From Aurelia coerulea (lineage: Eukaryota > Cnidaria > Scyphozoa > Semaeostomeae > Ulmaridae), in the NCBI GenBank assembly GCA_039566865.1, contig CM076954.1, positions 6,456,001-6,520,000 on the forward strand: a DNA stretch of 64,000 nucleotides, given 5' to 3'. The notes below the pieces were generated by a model that had not been told where the DNA came from, did no database searches, and saw nothing but the letters and a program-made list of their open reading frames with translations. Both the position numbers and the translations under genes were made by a program. Below, in pieces: positions 1 through 10,479 of the stretch; position 1 is the first letter of the stretch; the number at the start of each line of letters is the position of its first letter.

Positions 1-1117
1 AAAAGTTTTCACTGCAGCCCTTGGCAAGAGATTTCCTTTGAGATGGTTCATTGTAGTGCCTGTAGTGCATAGTGCACATAACTGCTTAGAAGATAGCAGG
101 AAGAGAAAAGTAGGTCGAAAAAAGAACACGGTGATGCCGAAAATGCTGCTACAACGAGAGATTCAGTGCCAGGGCCTAGCCGACCACCACCAAAGAAAGC
201 ATTCTTCCAGTTCCCATCGGATCCTGCTTCACAGAAAGCTTAGGTAGCAAAATTAAATCTTTTAATTTTAGAGTCAAAACTTAATCTAAATTATGCCAAC
301 ACCAATTCGAAGAAGGCCCAAAACTGATAGAATCGCTGAGACTAAAATGAACCAAGCGCCCTTCCTTGAAACGCGGTTAAATCCCGACGGCAAAACGCGA
401 TGAGTCCCGAGTTGCTGGATGTTCACCTCTTGTCGATCAAACAAGGAACGTCAACAGAGGTACCTTGTCAGTCACCAAGGGGGGGGGGGGGGTACTCAGG
501 TATATTTAGGATATGGGTGCTCATGCTGAGGTACAACGCACCAACCCAAAAAAATAATTTCTTCCATGAAAATAGACGCAAAAAGTAATTTTTCCGACCT
601 TCCATACCCAAAAGTTATGAAGTCAGTATCTAAAATCTGCAGAAAAGTGCCTACCCTGGGTACCAGAGCCAAAACAAAATTAAAGAAAGAAAACAAGGAA
701 AATTATTTAAGAAAGGGAAGGAAGAGGGAATGTGTTTTCTCTTATTTCCTTTTTTATTTCTTTTATTTTAAATTTTTGGCCTTTTTTCTTATCTCCTTTT
801 TTTAGTTCTTTTATTTCTAATTTTTGGCTCTGGCACCCATGGTAAAATGTGCCACAACTGATTAGATTTCTCATAATGTATTTAGATATTTAAGGTTTTT
901 GATTTTAGTAATGTTACTTGATTTCTCTCATCTGTGCTTTCAAGCCTGTGCCAAATCCACCTGACAAACTGTTTGTATCTGATGTATGATCTGTACACCC
1001 TGCAACGAAAAGCAATGCACTTGGCTAAGCTAGGTTTTCTATATTCCTCTTTATCAGTGGAAGTTGTAAAACATTACCCTTCTCGTTCTGTTTACAATGG
1101 GTTTGACCTGGGCATTA
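1..1117. other. Unassigned AT-rich stretch
   Basis: No gene or known element is recognised. An open frame at 38-247 shows no family motif. A G-run at 481-493 is followed by a GTACTC-type sequence. A CTGGGTACCAGAG-like motif near 656 and its rough inverse near 825-845 suggest an old MITE, but no clean termini or target duplication can be defined. Confidence 0.4.
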
Positions 1118-1336
1118 TACACTCATTTTTTATAAGAAACCAAGGTCCGTGGCTGGTAGGCAGTTTCTTAAATTTTTGGGTGATTTTGCTGCCTAAAGTT
1201 TTTTATGTGTTTCTTATACTTTTAATACCCGAAGTGTAGAATTAATTTTGTTTTGTCTGAAGGGCTCCCAAATCACTTAGTATGATCTCAAAACAAGTAA
1301 ATAACTTAATTTGCACTCAAAATAATGTCCAAACAG
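1118..1336 (+). mobile_element. Truncated TA-type MITE fragment (TACACTC/TATAAGAAAC family)
   Basis: The sequence starts with TACACTCATTTTTTATAAG and matches, over about 220 bases, the left part of the intact MITE at 21418-21809, including the CCCAA.TACTTAGTA.GATCT block and the CACTCAAAATA.TGTCC end. The inner 40 percent and the right terminal repeat are missing. Its 3' edge lies inside the reading frame of the minus-strand P2X7-like exon, so the MITE either truncated that gene or supplies its last codons. Confidence 0.75.
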
Positions 1337-1901
1337 AACTTCAGTGTATTGATACAATGCTGTCAGGACAACAGCTTGGTTCAAGCAGATTTCTTTGAAG
1401 TCACCATTGTCAGAAATGCAGACAGGATTATTTTCATCAGCTTTCAATCTGACTCTCAATATCTCTCGACGGCATAAAATTTCCCGACCTGTTGGCATTT
1501 GCGAACAGTTTCCACACTCGCTCCTGAAAATAGTTGTTGATAGGCCTAGGCAGCCTAGATAACTAACTCTCCCTTGCAGATGTTGCCTTTAAAATGCCTC
1601 CTGGTTTGCATATCAATGCTTCGTTACTCGCTCCTGTATCAGAAAAATAAATTCAGTTAATCGATAACATGTTTTCTTACCATGCTGTGTTACCAATTGG
1701 CTCCAGATTGAAATCTGGTTCTTCCTCTTTCGCTGCTGTCCTCGATGAAAAATTTAGCTGCTGTCCTCTCAGTTGACTGCTGTTCGCTTTCTCGGTCTGT
1801 GTATCTTCTCCAACAGACTCAAAGATGAAAGCTTGCAGTTGATAACGATAGATTGTAATTATTTCGTCCTCGAATAGTTCTTCTTCAGAACTGTGAGCCA
1901 T
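1277..1901 (-). pseudogene. P2X7 intracellular (ballast)-domain-like gene, two exons, 3' end lost to a MITE
   Basis: Exon 1 runs from ATG at 1901 to 1681 and ends at a strong donor (GCATG|GTAAGA). Exon 2 starts at 1523 after TTTTCAG and stays open to a stop at 1277-1279. The phases agree: splicing joins TG to G, giving Trp followed by SECGNCSQMPTGREILC, then C-I-S-D and ICLNQAVVL. The W-x-x-C-G-x-C-x-x-MPT...C...C-x(2)-EIxLN-like pattern is the cysteine-rich signature of the P2X7 cytoplasmic ballast domain, which is found in large invertebrate gene families as well as in P2X receptors. Exon 1 is acidic and contains YRYQLQAF, comparable to the short N-terminal motif of such proteins. The domain normally continues well beyond this point. 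Here the frame enters the MITE at about 1336 and ends about 20 codons later, so this is a truncated gene or a chimeric transcript. Domain call from memory of the family; intron and frame are seen directly. Confidence 0.6.
1524..1680 (-). other. 157-bp phase-2 intron of the P2X7-like gene
   Basis: On the minus strand the intron begins GTAAGAAAAC at 1680 and ends CTATTTTCAG at 1524. Exon phases on both sides agree, and the join reconstitutes the conserved Trp codon before the Cys-rich motif. Confidence 0.6.
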
Positions 1902-2497
1902 TTTATCAGCAAGAATAAGACTGGAAAGGATTCAAACCAAACAACTTTATCGCACTCAGCCACAGTACTGATTGAGATGTTGCTCAATACCACTGATCAC
2001 ATTTGACGTCACAGTGTCCCGCGGGATAAAAGCGCAATCAAACCCGTGCTTTCTCGGAAATGGACTCGGGGTGGTGTTTGGGGGCCGATAACTCCAAATC
2101 TGTTAGGAATTTCGCAAAATTTTTTTCAGAAATGATTTCAGCGCCCCGAGATACATCTAAAATGCCGAAGTCAAAATTATCCCGGAATTCTCCTTTAAGT
2201 AAATGTCCAGGTCATAAAACTTCATTGTGAAAGAATTTTATGAAACCAATAAGAAACCGTCAAGAAACTTTGAGTACATTAAAAAAGGTGCGAAAAACAA
2301 TTTATTGTTTCAAATTTCTTTTGGTTGAAAGTTAAAATGTTTTGTCCTTCATTCAAGAATTTTGTTCGGGCTAATATCAATGATAGGTTCTTGCTTTTAA
2401 CTCTGAGTTTACATCTTGTCTTTAGGTAGATTTAAACTGCAAAGGAGGAAAAAGCACTCTTCGCTGAAAGGGAAATGACGCCTGAATCTACCCTGGG
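1902..2497. other. Upstream flank of the P2X7-like gene, no gene seen
   Basis: About 600 bases without a supported ORF. A TGACGTCA octamer overlaps CAGTG near 2005 and a palindromic CCCGCGGG lies near 2018. These could be promoter sequence for the minus-strand gene, but nothing decides it. Confidence 0.3.
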
Positions 2498-2610
2498 TAC
2501 ACTCTTTTTTTATAAGAATACCCTATACTTTGTCCAGCCTCGATATTCTTAAGAAATTTTCATTTTGAGCCTGAATATATTCTAAGAGTATGCTTATTTT
2601 ATCAAAGCTT
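2498..2610 (+). mobile_element. Left part of a TA-flanked MITE (M) split by LINE gamma
   Basis: It begins TACACTC, a T-run, then TATAAGAATACCC. The inverted counterpart TTATTCTTATAAAAAG...GAGCGTA lies at 8955-8983, so the two halves flank LINE gamma. TA is the likely target duplication. The termini belong to the same family as the copies at 1118 and 21418. Confidence 0.65.
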
Positions 2611-2652
2611 CCAAAGGAAATAGCCGCCCCGAATAGAAACCAAGTTTATTTC

Positions 2653-2700
2653 CGTGGGCGGCGTAACTAATAACCAAGTAGATTATTCGTTACGCCCACG
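2653..2700 (+). other. Hairpin in the 5' region of LINE gamma
   Basis: CGTGGGCGGCGTAAC at 2653-2667 pairs with CGTTACGCCCACG at 2688-2700 around a 20-nt loop, with a two-base bulge. It sits about 60 bases before the ORF1 start, followed by the CpG-rich sequence ATGGCGGCTTGACGCG. Confidence 0.5.
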
Positions 2701-2760
2701 ACAAAATGGCGGCTTGACGCGTGTGAGCATGCTGAGCCAGAACTAAATATAAATCACAAA

Positions 2761-4883
2761 ATGAGTAAAACCAAGAGAACTGCAAAGTTGAAGATATCAA
2801 ATGTGGAATGAGCCGAAGGTGCAGCTGTTTCAGCTGATAATACTGTCCTTGACCCGCCTAATACTAGCCCTGAGAAGCTGAGAGAACAATCGCTCGAAAG
2901 TCAGCTGAATATCCCACTGAACGACCACCATGGGTTACACAGTTTCAGTCTGAGTTAACTCAAGCTATCGAAGCAAAGATGATGCATGGTTTAAGGTAAC
3001 TCTGCTTTCCGCTCTAGTGCACAGCGAGAAGCCACTTCGCAAAACCACTTTCCTCAGAAAACAGCTAATTTCTCCTATATTATTCGGCCTATCGAAAAGC
3101 GGTAAAAAGGATGTTGTTCTGTATAATCTAGGCAATCGAAAAATGTATAAATCGCAATGTTTCCGTCAATCCTGGTTTTGCAAATCCTAGTTCAAATCTT
3201 TTTGCTAATTTCAGAAAAGTGGATTTATCTCCAAAACTACTCGAAAAAGTTTCGATTTTTTTTCGTTCCATCTTTTGCTAGGTAGTTGATCTACAACTTT
3301 GCCAAGTCTGATTGAAAAAGCTAGGCTAGATTTCCTGCAATCGAATTTCATATTTCTGTTTACTTTTCGACAGCGAGATGGAGAAACCTTGGTCAACAGA
3401 TTATCATGCTATGAAGCCCGCTTGCTAAAGCTCAGGCTTGAAATAACTTTCAGAATTTTTCCATTGGCAAACAAATGAACGTCGTCTTTTGGGAATACCA
3501 TACGCAAGTCTCAAAAGACATCCTTAGTGCGCTTGTAAAAGTATCATTTGCACCTATTGATTAAAAATTCCTGATTTTTACCAGCAACTTCACGAAGCCA
3601 TGCATTGGGTGTCTTTTGAGACTTTCGTAAGCATTCACAAATTATCAATTTCTTTTAGAGTCCACAATGAGCATAGATCTTAGATCAAGAACTAAAGTTT
3701 TTGCAAAAACATTCTACGGGCGTTCAAGTCGCTCTGTATGGGCTAAACTGTTGACCAACGCTTTTCCCCTTCGATGTCAAAAAGTAAACAGAAATGTAAA
3801 ATTCGATTGCAGGAAATCTAGCCTAGCTTTTTCAATCAGACTTGGCAAAGTTGTAGATCAACTACCTAGGAAAAGATGGAGCGAAAAAAAATCGAAACTT
3901 TTTCGAGTAGTTTTGGAGATAAATCCACTTTTCTGAAATCAGCAAAAAGATTTGAGCAAGGATTTGCGAAGCCAAGGTTGAAGGAAACATTGCGATTTAT
4001 ACATCTTTCGATTGCCCTGATTATACAGAACAACATCCTTTTTACCGCTTTTCGATAGGCCTAATAATATTGGAGAAATTAACAGTTTTCTGAGGAGAGT
4101 GGTTTTGCGAAACGGCATCTCGCTGTGCACTAGAGCGGAAAGCAGAGTTACCTTAAAGACCCTTGAACAGAAGATTGATAAGAAGCTGGATGATGTGAAC
4201 ATTAATTTACATGACTTAACTGTGAAACATGATCATGGCCTACAACGAATCCAGCAAGCTGAATCCATCGCTCAGCAAGCATATAACGAAGTAATGAAAT
4301 AAGAGAAACTCTCACTGAAAAGTCAGCTGAAAATGATCAATTGCAAAACGACATGGAGGATTTGAGAAATCGCAGCATGCGAAAAACTTTAATTTTCTAT
4401 GGTTTCACTGAAAAGCCACATGAAACATGGGATGATTGCATTCAAATTTCGGAGGAGCACATTGAAGCCTGCGGTCTTGAAGAGAGTGTACAAATTGACC
4501 GAGCTCATAGAGCTAACAGAAGAAATGATGCCAAAAACCGGTCTGATCCACGCCCTATTATTGCAGAGTTTGTGACATGGCAAGATTCCAACTATATTCT
4601 TAATAATGCAAATAAACTCTCAAAGAAAGGCTCTCGTGATGGATCAACAAGAGATAAAAAAATTAAAGTTCAACAGCTCTTTGGAAAAAAGACCTCTGAG
4701 GAAAGAGGCAAAATGCTCAAGATCCGGAAATATTTCCTCCTCCAAAATAAAAAGTGGAAAATCTCACTCGCATATCCAGCAATATTATACATTGACAAAG
4801 GCAATGGATTCAAGAGATACCAATTCAACACTGCTGACTTGCAGGATGCTGAAGATTACTTTGATAAATTAAACAATGAATAA
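2761..4883 (+). pseudogene. LINE gamma ORF1: L1-ORF1p-like RNA-binding protein, interrupted by element D
   Basis: The protein starts MSKTKRTAKLKISNVE, followed by an in-frame TGA, then Q-A-I-E-A-K up to 2994. Element D occupies 2995-4152. Reading resumes at 4157 with KTLEQKIDKKLDDVNIN, a heptad-like coiled coil, and continues to 4883 through an RRM-like segment (TLIFYGFTEK, residues near 4389) and a C-terminal block ending in a FDKLNNE-type tail. Coiled coil, RRM and C-terminal domain is the architecture of L1-type ORF1 proteins, which trimerise and bind the element RNA. Excising D with one TTAA joins H-G-L to K-T-L-E-Q in frame. A further stop near 4300 marks decay. Confidence 0.75.
2991..4156. 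mobile_element. Palindromic TTAA-flanked element D (1158 bp)
   Basis: The element lies at 2995-4152 between TTAA copies at 2991-2994 and 4153-4156. The ends are GGTAACTCTGCTTTCCGC and its inverse. Arms of about 500 bases face each other around a short centre near 3520-3620, which holds its own small inverted repeat (CAAGTCTCAAAAGACA / TGTCTTTTGAGACTTT). Open frames in the arms mirror each other and have no recognisable product. The TTAA duplication is typical of piggyBac or Kolobok superfamilies, but no transposase is present, so it would depend on another element. The insertion falls in LINE gamma ORF1. Confidence 0.75.
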
Positions 4884-5026
4884 CTCTTTGGTTTAGTTAC
4901 AGTATGATATGTTCTTGGCTAGCAAGTGCCAAGTTGTGTTTTACCTTGCAGTACCTTGAACCATTTGGAGTGCTAGGTAAATTTTTGTTGTTTTGTATTC
5001 CTAATTTTAATTTTTTTTTAAACCAG

Positions 5027-8000
5027 ATGGCCTCTATCAAGGACAAAACCAATCAAATTATAGATAGACTACAAAATGCAAGTGCAACTTCTTCCCAACA
5101 TTCTAACATTTTTGGCACAATCTGTCTCAAGAGGGTTCATAAAAACCAAAAATACTTGTGCTGTAGTCAATGTAACCACCAGATTCACATTAAATGCAAC
5201 GATATTTCACCTCAACGCCATGAATCCCTGAAGGATGAAACCTCCAGAGTTAACTGGACCTGCCTCTTCTGCACAATAAAGAATCATGCAAAAATTTTTC
5301 CATACACCCTAGTGTCTGACAAAGTTCTGCTTGGAACTAATGTTGCTGATCTGCCTTCAATAGTTGACTCACTTCCAAATTTAGAAATTCTTTCAAAAAT
5401 TCAAAACCTTCCAAACCTATCAGATTACGACACATTGATGAGAACTTTGAGCCTGACATTGATTCCAGCTATTATAATCTTGATAAACTCAAGGCTATTG
5501 ATGCCTCTTCAAAGGATCTCTCACTTTTTCATATGAATATCAGAAGCATTTCTCTTAATTTTGATGAACTGCATACACTCCTAGGAAACATTGGGATTGA
5601 TTTTCAGCTTATAGGCTTGTCAGAAATAAAGATTTTCTGTAGATTCACCTCTTCTATCAAATATTGACATTCCTGGTTATAAATTTCATCATACACCTTC
5701 TCATACTTCGGCTGGTGGTGTTGGTATTTATGTCAAATCAAACCTTACAGCAAACAAGCGTCTTGACCTTTGCGTTAGCACTCTGGATTTTGAGACTGTT
5801 TGGATTGAAATTGAGAGTGCTAAATCAAAGAATATTTTATGCTGTTGTGCATACCGTCATCCAAGTTCTGATATCGCGCTTTTTAATGACCACATTCAAG
5901 AAATTATGTTAAATATTGCAAATGAAAATAAATTAGCTTTTATTATGGGTGATTTCAACATAAATCTACTCAACTATGAGAATAATACCCTTACTGGTGA
6001 CTTTTTAAACAACATGTTCTCTAACCAATTTCAGCCACTCATTCTACAACCTACCAGAGTAACTGACTCAACAGCATCATTAATAGACAACATATTTTCT
6101 AATGATTTTAATTCCAAGGTCGCAAGCGGAAATGTTCTGATCCAAATTTCAGATCACTTCCCCCAGTTTTCCATTCTCCAAAATTCTGCACCAGTTTATA
6201 ATAATACATCATATTATGTTTTTGACTATAAAAGATTTGACAATTCAAAATTCCTTGATGACTACCAAAATATGAATTTTGACTTTTTGGAAACTGATGA
6301 TCTTACTGTTGACAAAAAATTTGGTAAATTTTTAGAAGAACTAAACCAATTTGTTGATAGACACTGCCCTAAAAAGAAACTAAACAAAAAATCTCTAAAA
6401 CTAAGAAATAAACCCTGGATTAAGATTAGAATTTAGCGCACGATGAGGATAAGAGACAGGCTATTTCAGCAATTCAAGCAAAGTGAATCTTTTGAGGACT
6501 ATTCTCACTACAAACAGTTTAGAAATCGAGTTGTTGATGAGCTAAAAGCAAGTAAATCAAACTACTATCAAAATTACTTTGCAGAAAATAAGGCAAATAT
6601 CAAGCTGCTCTGAAAGGGTATTAAGAGTGTCATCAAAACTAAGGCAGTCACTGGTGAAACAGTCTTGATTTCTCATCTTACTGATGAAAATGGTGTTAAA
6701 ATAACAGATCCTGTTAACATTGCAAACAATTTTAATGAATATTTTCTCATTGTTGCTGATAAGATCACAAAGAAACTCCCAAGAAATCCAAATTCTCCCC
6801 TTAAGTACTTAAACATTCCAAATAACAGAAGCTTCTTTATTTCCCCGACAGCCCTTGATGAGGTTTCTAAAATAATACAGTCACTTAAAAAAGGCAAAGG
6901 CTCTTGGACCAAATAGTATTCCAGTAAAATTACTTAAAATACTTGACCCCCATATTTCCTTACAGCTCTCTCTAATCATCAATGATTCATTCCAGAATGG
7001 TATTTTTCCTGACAAGCTGAAAATTGCTATGGTTATTCCAATTCATAAAAAAGGTGATATAGCAATTAATGCAAATTAAAAACCCATCTCTTTATTGTCA
7101 GTTTTCAGTAAAATCTTTGAAAAACTTATTCATCAGCGACTATATAGCTTCTTAGAACTCCACGAGATTCTCTTTGAGATGCAATTTGGTTTCCGTAGTG
7201 GCAACTCCACTGACCACGCATTGATTAGTTTGACTGAGAGAATAAAATGTACACTTGACTCCAATAAAATTGGATGTGGGATCTTTATAGACTTACAGAA
7301 AGCTTTTGATACTGTGAACCATCAAATTTTGCTACAAAAACTGAATCACTATGGTGTAAGAAGTATTGCATTAAAGTGGTTTGAGTCTTACCTGACTAAT
7401 AGACAGCAGTTTGTCTCCGTAAATGGGTATTCCTCTAATCTAGGAAAAATAACTTGTGGTGTTCCTCAAGGCTCTGTACTTGGACCCTTGCTTTTCTTAG
7501 TCTATATAAATGACTTGCCTAATGTATCTAAAAATCCTGTCTTTTTTCTTATTTGCAGATGATACAAATATCTATTATGAATCTGAAAACATTAACAAAC
7601 TAAACTATAAACTTAATAGAGCGCTTTTGAAAGTAAAACATTGGCTTGAAATAAACAAACTAGCGCTGAGCATTGATAAAACAAATGTTGTCATATTCCG
7701 ATCACCAAGAAAGAAATTTCCTGAACAGATTTGTATAAAATTTGGTAAGAAGCCTGTGTCAAGATCTGAGTACGTTAAATTTTTAGGCCTTTTGATGGAT
7801 GAAAATCTATCCTGGAAATATCATATTTCTGAACTAACTAAGAAACTCTCAAGAACATCTGGTATCTTCTTTAAGATCATACATCTTCTTCCCCTTGATA
7901 TCTTGAAAAATCTTTATTATTCTATTTTCTCTTCATTTCTGTGCTATGGCTCAACAACCTGGGGTCTTTCCTATGATTCCTATCTGGAACCTCTCTTCTT

Positions 8001-8394
8001 AGTACAGAAAAGGGTTTTGAGGTCTATATCCTTTCATTCCTACACATCTCCTTCAACACCAATTTTTGCTTCACTGAGAATTCTCAAACTGAAAGATATG
8101 ATTCATCAGGATTTTCTCAAATTTGTCTACAAGTCTCTCAATCATCTTTCACCTTCTCATTTTCACAACTTTTTTCAGCTCAGTGACGCTGTTCACAGCC
8201 ATGGAACACGTCAGGCAGCTAGAGGTGACATTTTCCAACCTTCAAGGAATACATTTTCGAATGGTCTAAGGTCAATAAAGTATCTTGGTGTTAAACTCTG
8301 GAATGACATTCCAACTTTTATTAAAATGTCAACTTCTCTCAATATTTTCAAAACAAAACTGAAGGAATTCCTCATAAATGGTTATGATCTTTGA
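5027..8394 (+). pseudogene. LINE gamma ORF2: PHD-like finger, APE endonuclease, reverse transcriptase
   Basis: The start is ATG at 5027 (M-A-S-I-K-D-K), 140 bases after ORF1. Residues about 25-85 form a PHD-like finger: CCSQCNHQIHIKC ... NWTCLFC, with the first Cys pair eroded. From about 5530 the APE endonuclease is readable in pieces (IGLSEIK; GGVGIYVKSN; CCAYRHPSSD; MGDFNINLLNYE; LIDNIFSND; ISDHFPQFSI). The RT follows (SLKKGKGS; PISLLSVFSKIFEKL; GFRSGNSTDHALI; motif [34 protein letters not shown]; catalytic FADDT near 7555), then the thumb-like C-terminus to 8394. Frames change near 5510, 5660, 5905, 6440, 6915 and 7555, and a stop at 7078 replaces the Tyr of the NYxPIS motif. The protein nicks DNA and primes reverse transcription in intact relatives; this copy cannot. 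Confidence 0.85.
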
Positions 8395-8781
8395 TTCCTT
8401 ATTGAACTCCTAAAAATTGTGGTCTCTATTTCCTCACTTAACTAGAAGTAAATTGTTCTTTAGAGGCTCTCTGATTTCTTTTTCGTTTTTAACAAAAATT
8501 TTGTTTTTCTTTTCAGTTTTGGATGGGGGGGGGGGGGGGGGGGGGGGGGGCTCTCTCTCGATTAGTCTACCTATCAGAGGGCTCCTCCTTAGGCAAATAT
8601 ATTTAAATACATAATGTTTTGTAATGTTCTTGTAATTACATTAATTTATTAGTGTATATGTAAAAGTATCTTGTTTTCCTGTAGCATGTATTATTGTATT
8701 ATTTATTTTAAGTTAGGTAATGTATTATTGTTGAAATGTATTTAGGTATATTTGTCAATGAATACTGAACTGAACTGAACC
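8395..8781 (+). other. LINE gamma 3' region: G26 run, stem-loop, TGAAC-repeat tail
   Basis: A run of 26 G at 8525-8550 is followed by GCTCTCTCTCGATTAGTC...GGGCTCCTCCTTAG, also found before the tail of LINE delta (37812-37855). In delta the two GCTC-rich halves pair well. The element ends in ACTGAACTGAACTGAACC. A conserved 3' stem-loop plus short tandem tail is typical of CR1/L2-type template recognition. Confidence 0.6.
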
Positions 8782-8983
8782 AAGCTTTGAAAACTGAGAC
8801 ACAGTATGTCAGTCATGCGATTCTCTAGAAGTATGAACATCGAAAAACAGGCAACTGCAGACAAATGAGACACAACTATGCGAGCTGAGGCTGAGCAATA
8901 TTCTTATAATATTCTTAAAAATTGGATGATTCTGAGCCTGAATATTCTTATAAACGTTATTCTTATAAAAAGAAAAGAGCGTA
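8782..8983 (+). mobile_element. Right part of MITE M
   Basis: This is the other half of the MITE begun at 2498. It contains two ATTCTTATAA motifs and ends GTTATTCTTATAAAAAGAAAAGAGCGTA, the inverse of the left terminus. Joined to 2498-2610 it gives an element of about 310 bp. Confidence 0.6.
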
Positions 8984-9908
8984 CTGAGCCAATAAATTCA
9001 AAAATGAAACAAGATTGAAAAAAACAAAGTTTTCCTTTTTCTCTTTTCATTTTAAATGCAATGTCAAGTTTTGTCCCTATCCCATGATCGTTTATGTACT
9101 AAAAATAGAATCTTGACCATTTAAAACTAAGGGGCGAATCACTCTGTCAAAATCTCGTACAGCTTTGTCAAAATGCCGCTCAAAATCCTTTTTCCAATAT
9201 AAATCCATAAAAAATCCCTTAAAAAAAATCCTATTTTCATTTAATATCTCGTACGCCTTTTCGGAAGAATAATACACCCCTCGGTAATAGTAAATTTATG
9301 AACTAGCGTTCCAAGGATATTTTTGAGTGAATTTCTTTTCTTCGGCTCAGAATGCCAAAGTTTGAAACTTCAGAGGGAACGTAAGCAAAAAAGTGGCTCA
9401 AGCCACTTTGCGGTCAAAGTCTAGCCAATCAGATATCAGAATTTCATGTTGACGTAAATTACCCAAATATGGCACGGCACGTGTAACGGCCTGTTGTTTT
9501 CGTAATGTTATTTTTGTCAAAGGCTTGTATATGCATAGATTTCCTTTAAAATTAGAAAAGATTTATGCAAAGTGTAGGTTGTCATAGGTCCTATGGTTGA
9601 GTAGATATTTTGGTAAAAGCCTCAAAGCACACGCTGAACAGCAATTGCAAGCAACTTTTATTATTGCTGCAAAGCTGCCCCTTGTTCACCATCAGTGTTT
9701 TCACTCTTGATAGTAATAATTTCTTTTCTAAGTTTACTAACACGAAGGATTCAATTGTAGGGATCTCCATCACTTGAAAATTAAAATCAGATAAAGCAAC
9801 TCTCTTATTTTGCAGAAGGGGCCTTTTCCAGCAAAAAGAGACCCTATTTTCAAAATCACAAGGGAAGACATTGCTTTTATGACTGTAGTAATGTTAAATT
9901 TCTGCCAA
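8984..9908. other. Unassigned stretch, no supported gene
   Basis: AT-rich, with a 61-codon minus-strand frame at 9092-9277 that shows no family motif. Nothing else is recognised. Confidence 0.35.
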
Positions 9909-9916
9909 GATAGAAC

Positions 9917-10126
9917 CAGAGATGGCACCAGTGAAGAAATGCTATGGGGCAAATACTGTCAGAGTGCCGACAGTGAGCGAAGCAAGAAAATATTTATGAA
10001 ACCACGCCTTTCAAGTTCATTAAAGTTCACTGAGATGGCACTATTTTCAAAATTTTAAGTGCCAATGGGGGGGTTTGATGAAATCGTGGGGGCTTCTGCC
10101 CCCGTGCCCCCCAGGCGCCATCCCTG
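9917..10126 (+). mobile_element. hAT-type MITE, 210 bp
   Basis: The termini are CAGAGATGGCACC and, inverted, CAGGGATGGCGCC. Flanking octamers GATAGAAC (9909-9916) and GATAGAGC (10127-10134) match at 7 of 8 positions. An 8-bp duplication with CAG-type ends is the hAT hallmark. The right half is C- and G-run rich (GGGGGGG, CCCCC, GGGGGC). The MITEs at 20715 and 63558 show the same organisation. Confidence 0.75.
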
Positions 10127-10479
10127 GATAGAGCCAACGCTCGTGCAGCAGAATACATCCACTAGATTTCTAAATCCCAAGTCAGTACGAAAAACTCGTT
10201 AACAAAATAGTAAGAAACTCGCATTTTGCTCTCAACACAGGAATCACAAGAATGTGTAAAAAATCCAGAAGCAAAGTAAAAGCTTTTTGCAAACGTTTTA
10301 AGTCATAACTCTTCAAAAACTTGTCCAGTAGTGTATTTTTTATCGTAGCCTATCGAAGTGAATAGCACACCCGGTAAATAAACATTTTCTCGGTGCTGGG
10401 GTTTCTTACTTTTTGGCGATCTGAGAGTCGAGTTTCTTAAAAGCTGTTTCTTATAAAAATACGTGCAATCAGAATATGC
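10127..10479. other. Unassigned; possible remnant of a TATAAGAAAC-type MITE
   Basis: GTTTCTTATAAAAATACGTGCA near 10446 resembles the right terminus of the TA-type MITE family, and GTAAGAAACTCGC near 10210 may be the opposite side. The match is too weak to define boundaries. Confidence 0.3.

Larger units (their letters stand above)
2611..8781 (+). mobile_element. LINE gamma: APE-type non-LTR retrotransposon, degenerate, split by palindrome D
   Basis: The element holds a 5' region with a hairpin, ORF1 (2761-4883, interrupted), ORF2 (5027-8394), a 3' region with a 26-G run, and a tail of TGAAC repeats ending at 8780. AAGCTT with diverged flanking bases occurs at both edges (2605 and 8782) and may be a target duplication, although it is imperfect. 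Without D the element is about 5.0 kb. The RT motifs and the pentameric 3' tail fit the CR1/L2/jockey group. LINE delta (32228-38033) is a related copy with the same tail. Several frameshifts and stops make it non-functional. Confidence 0.85.
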
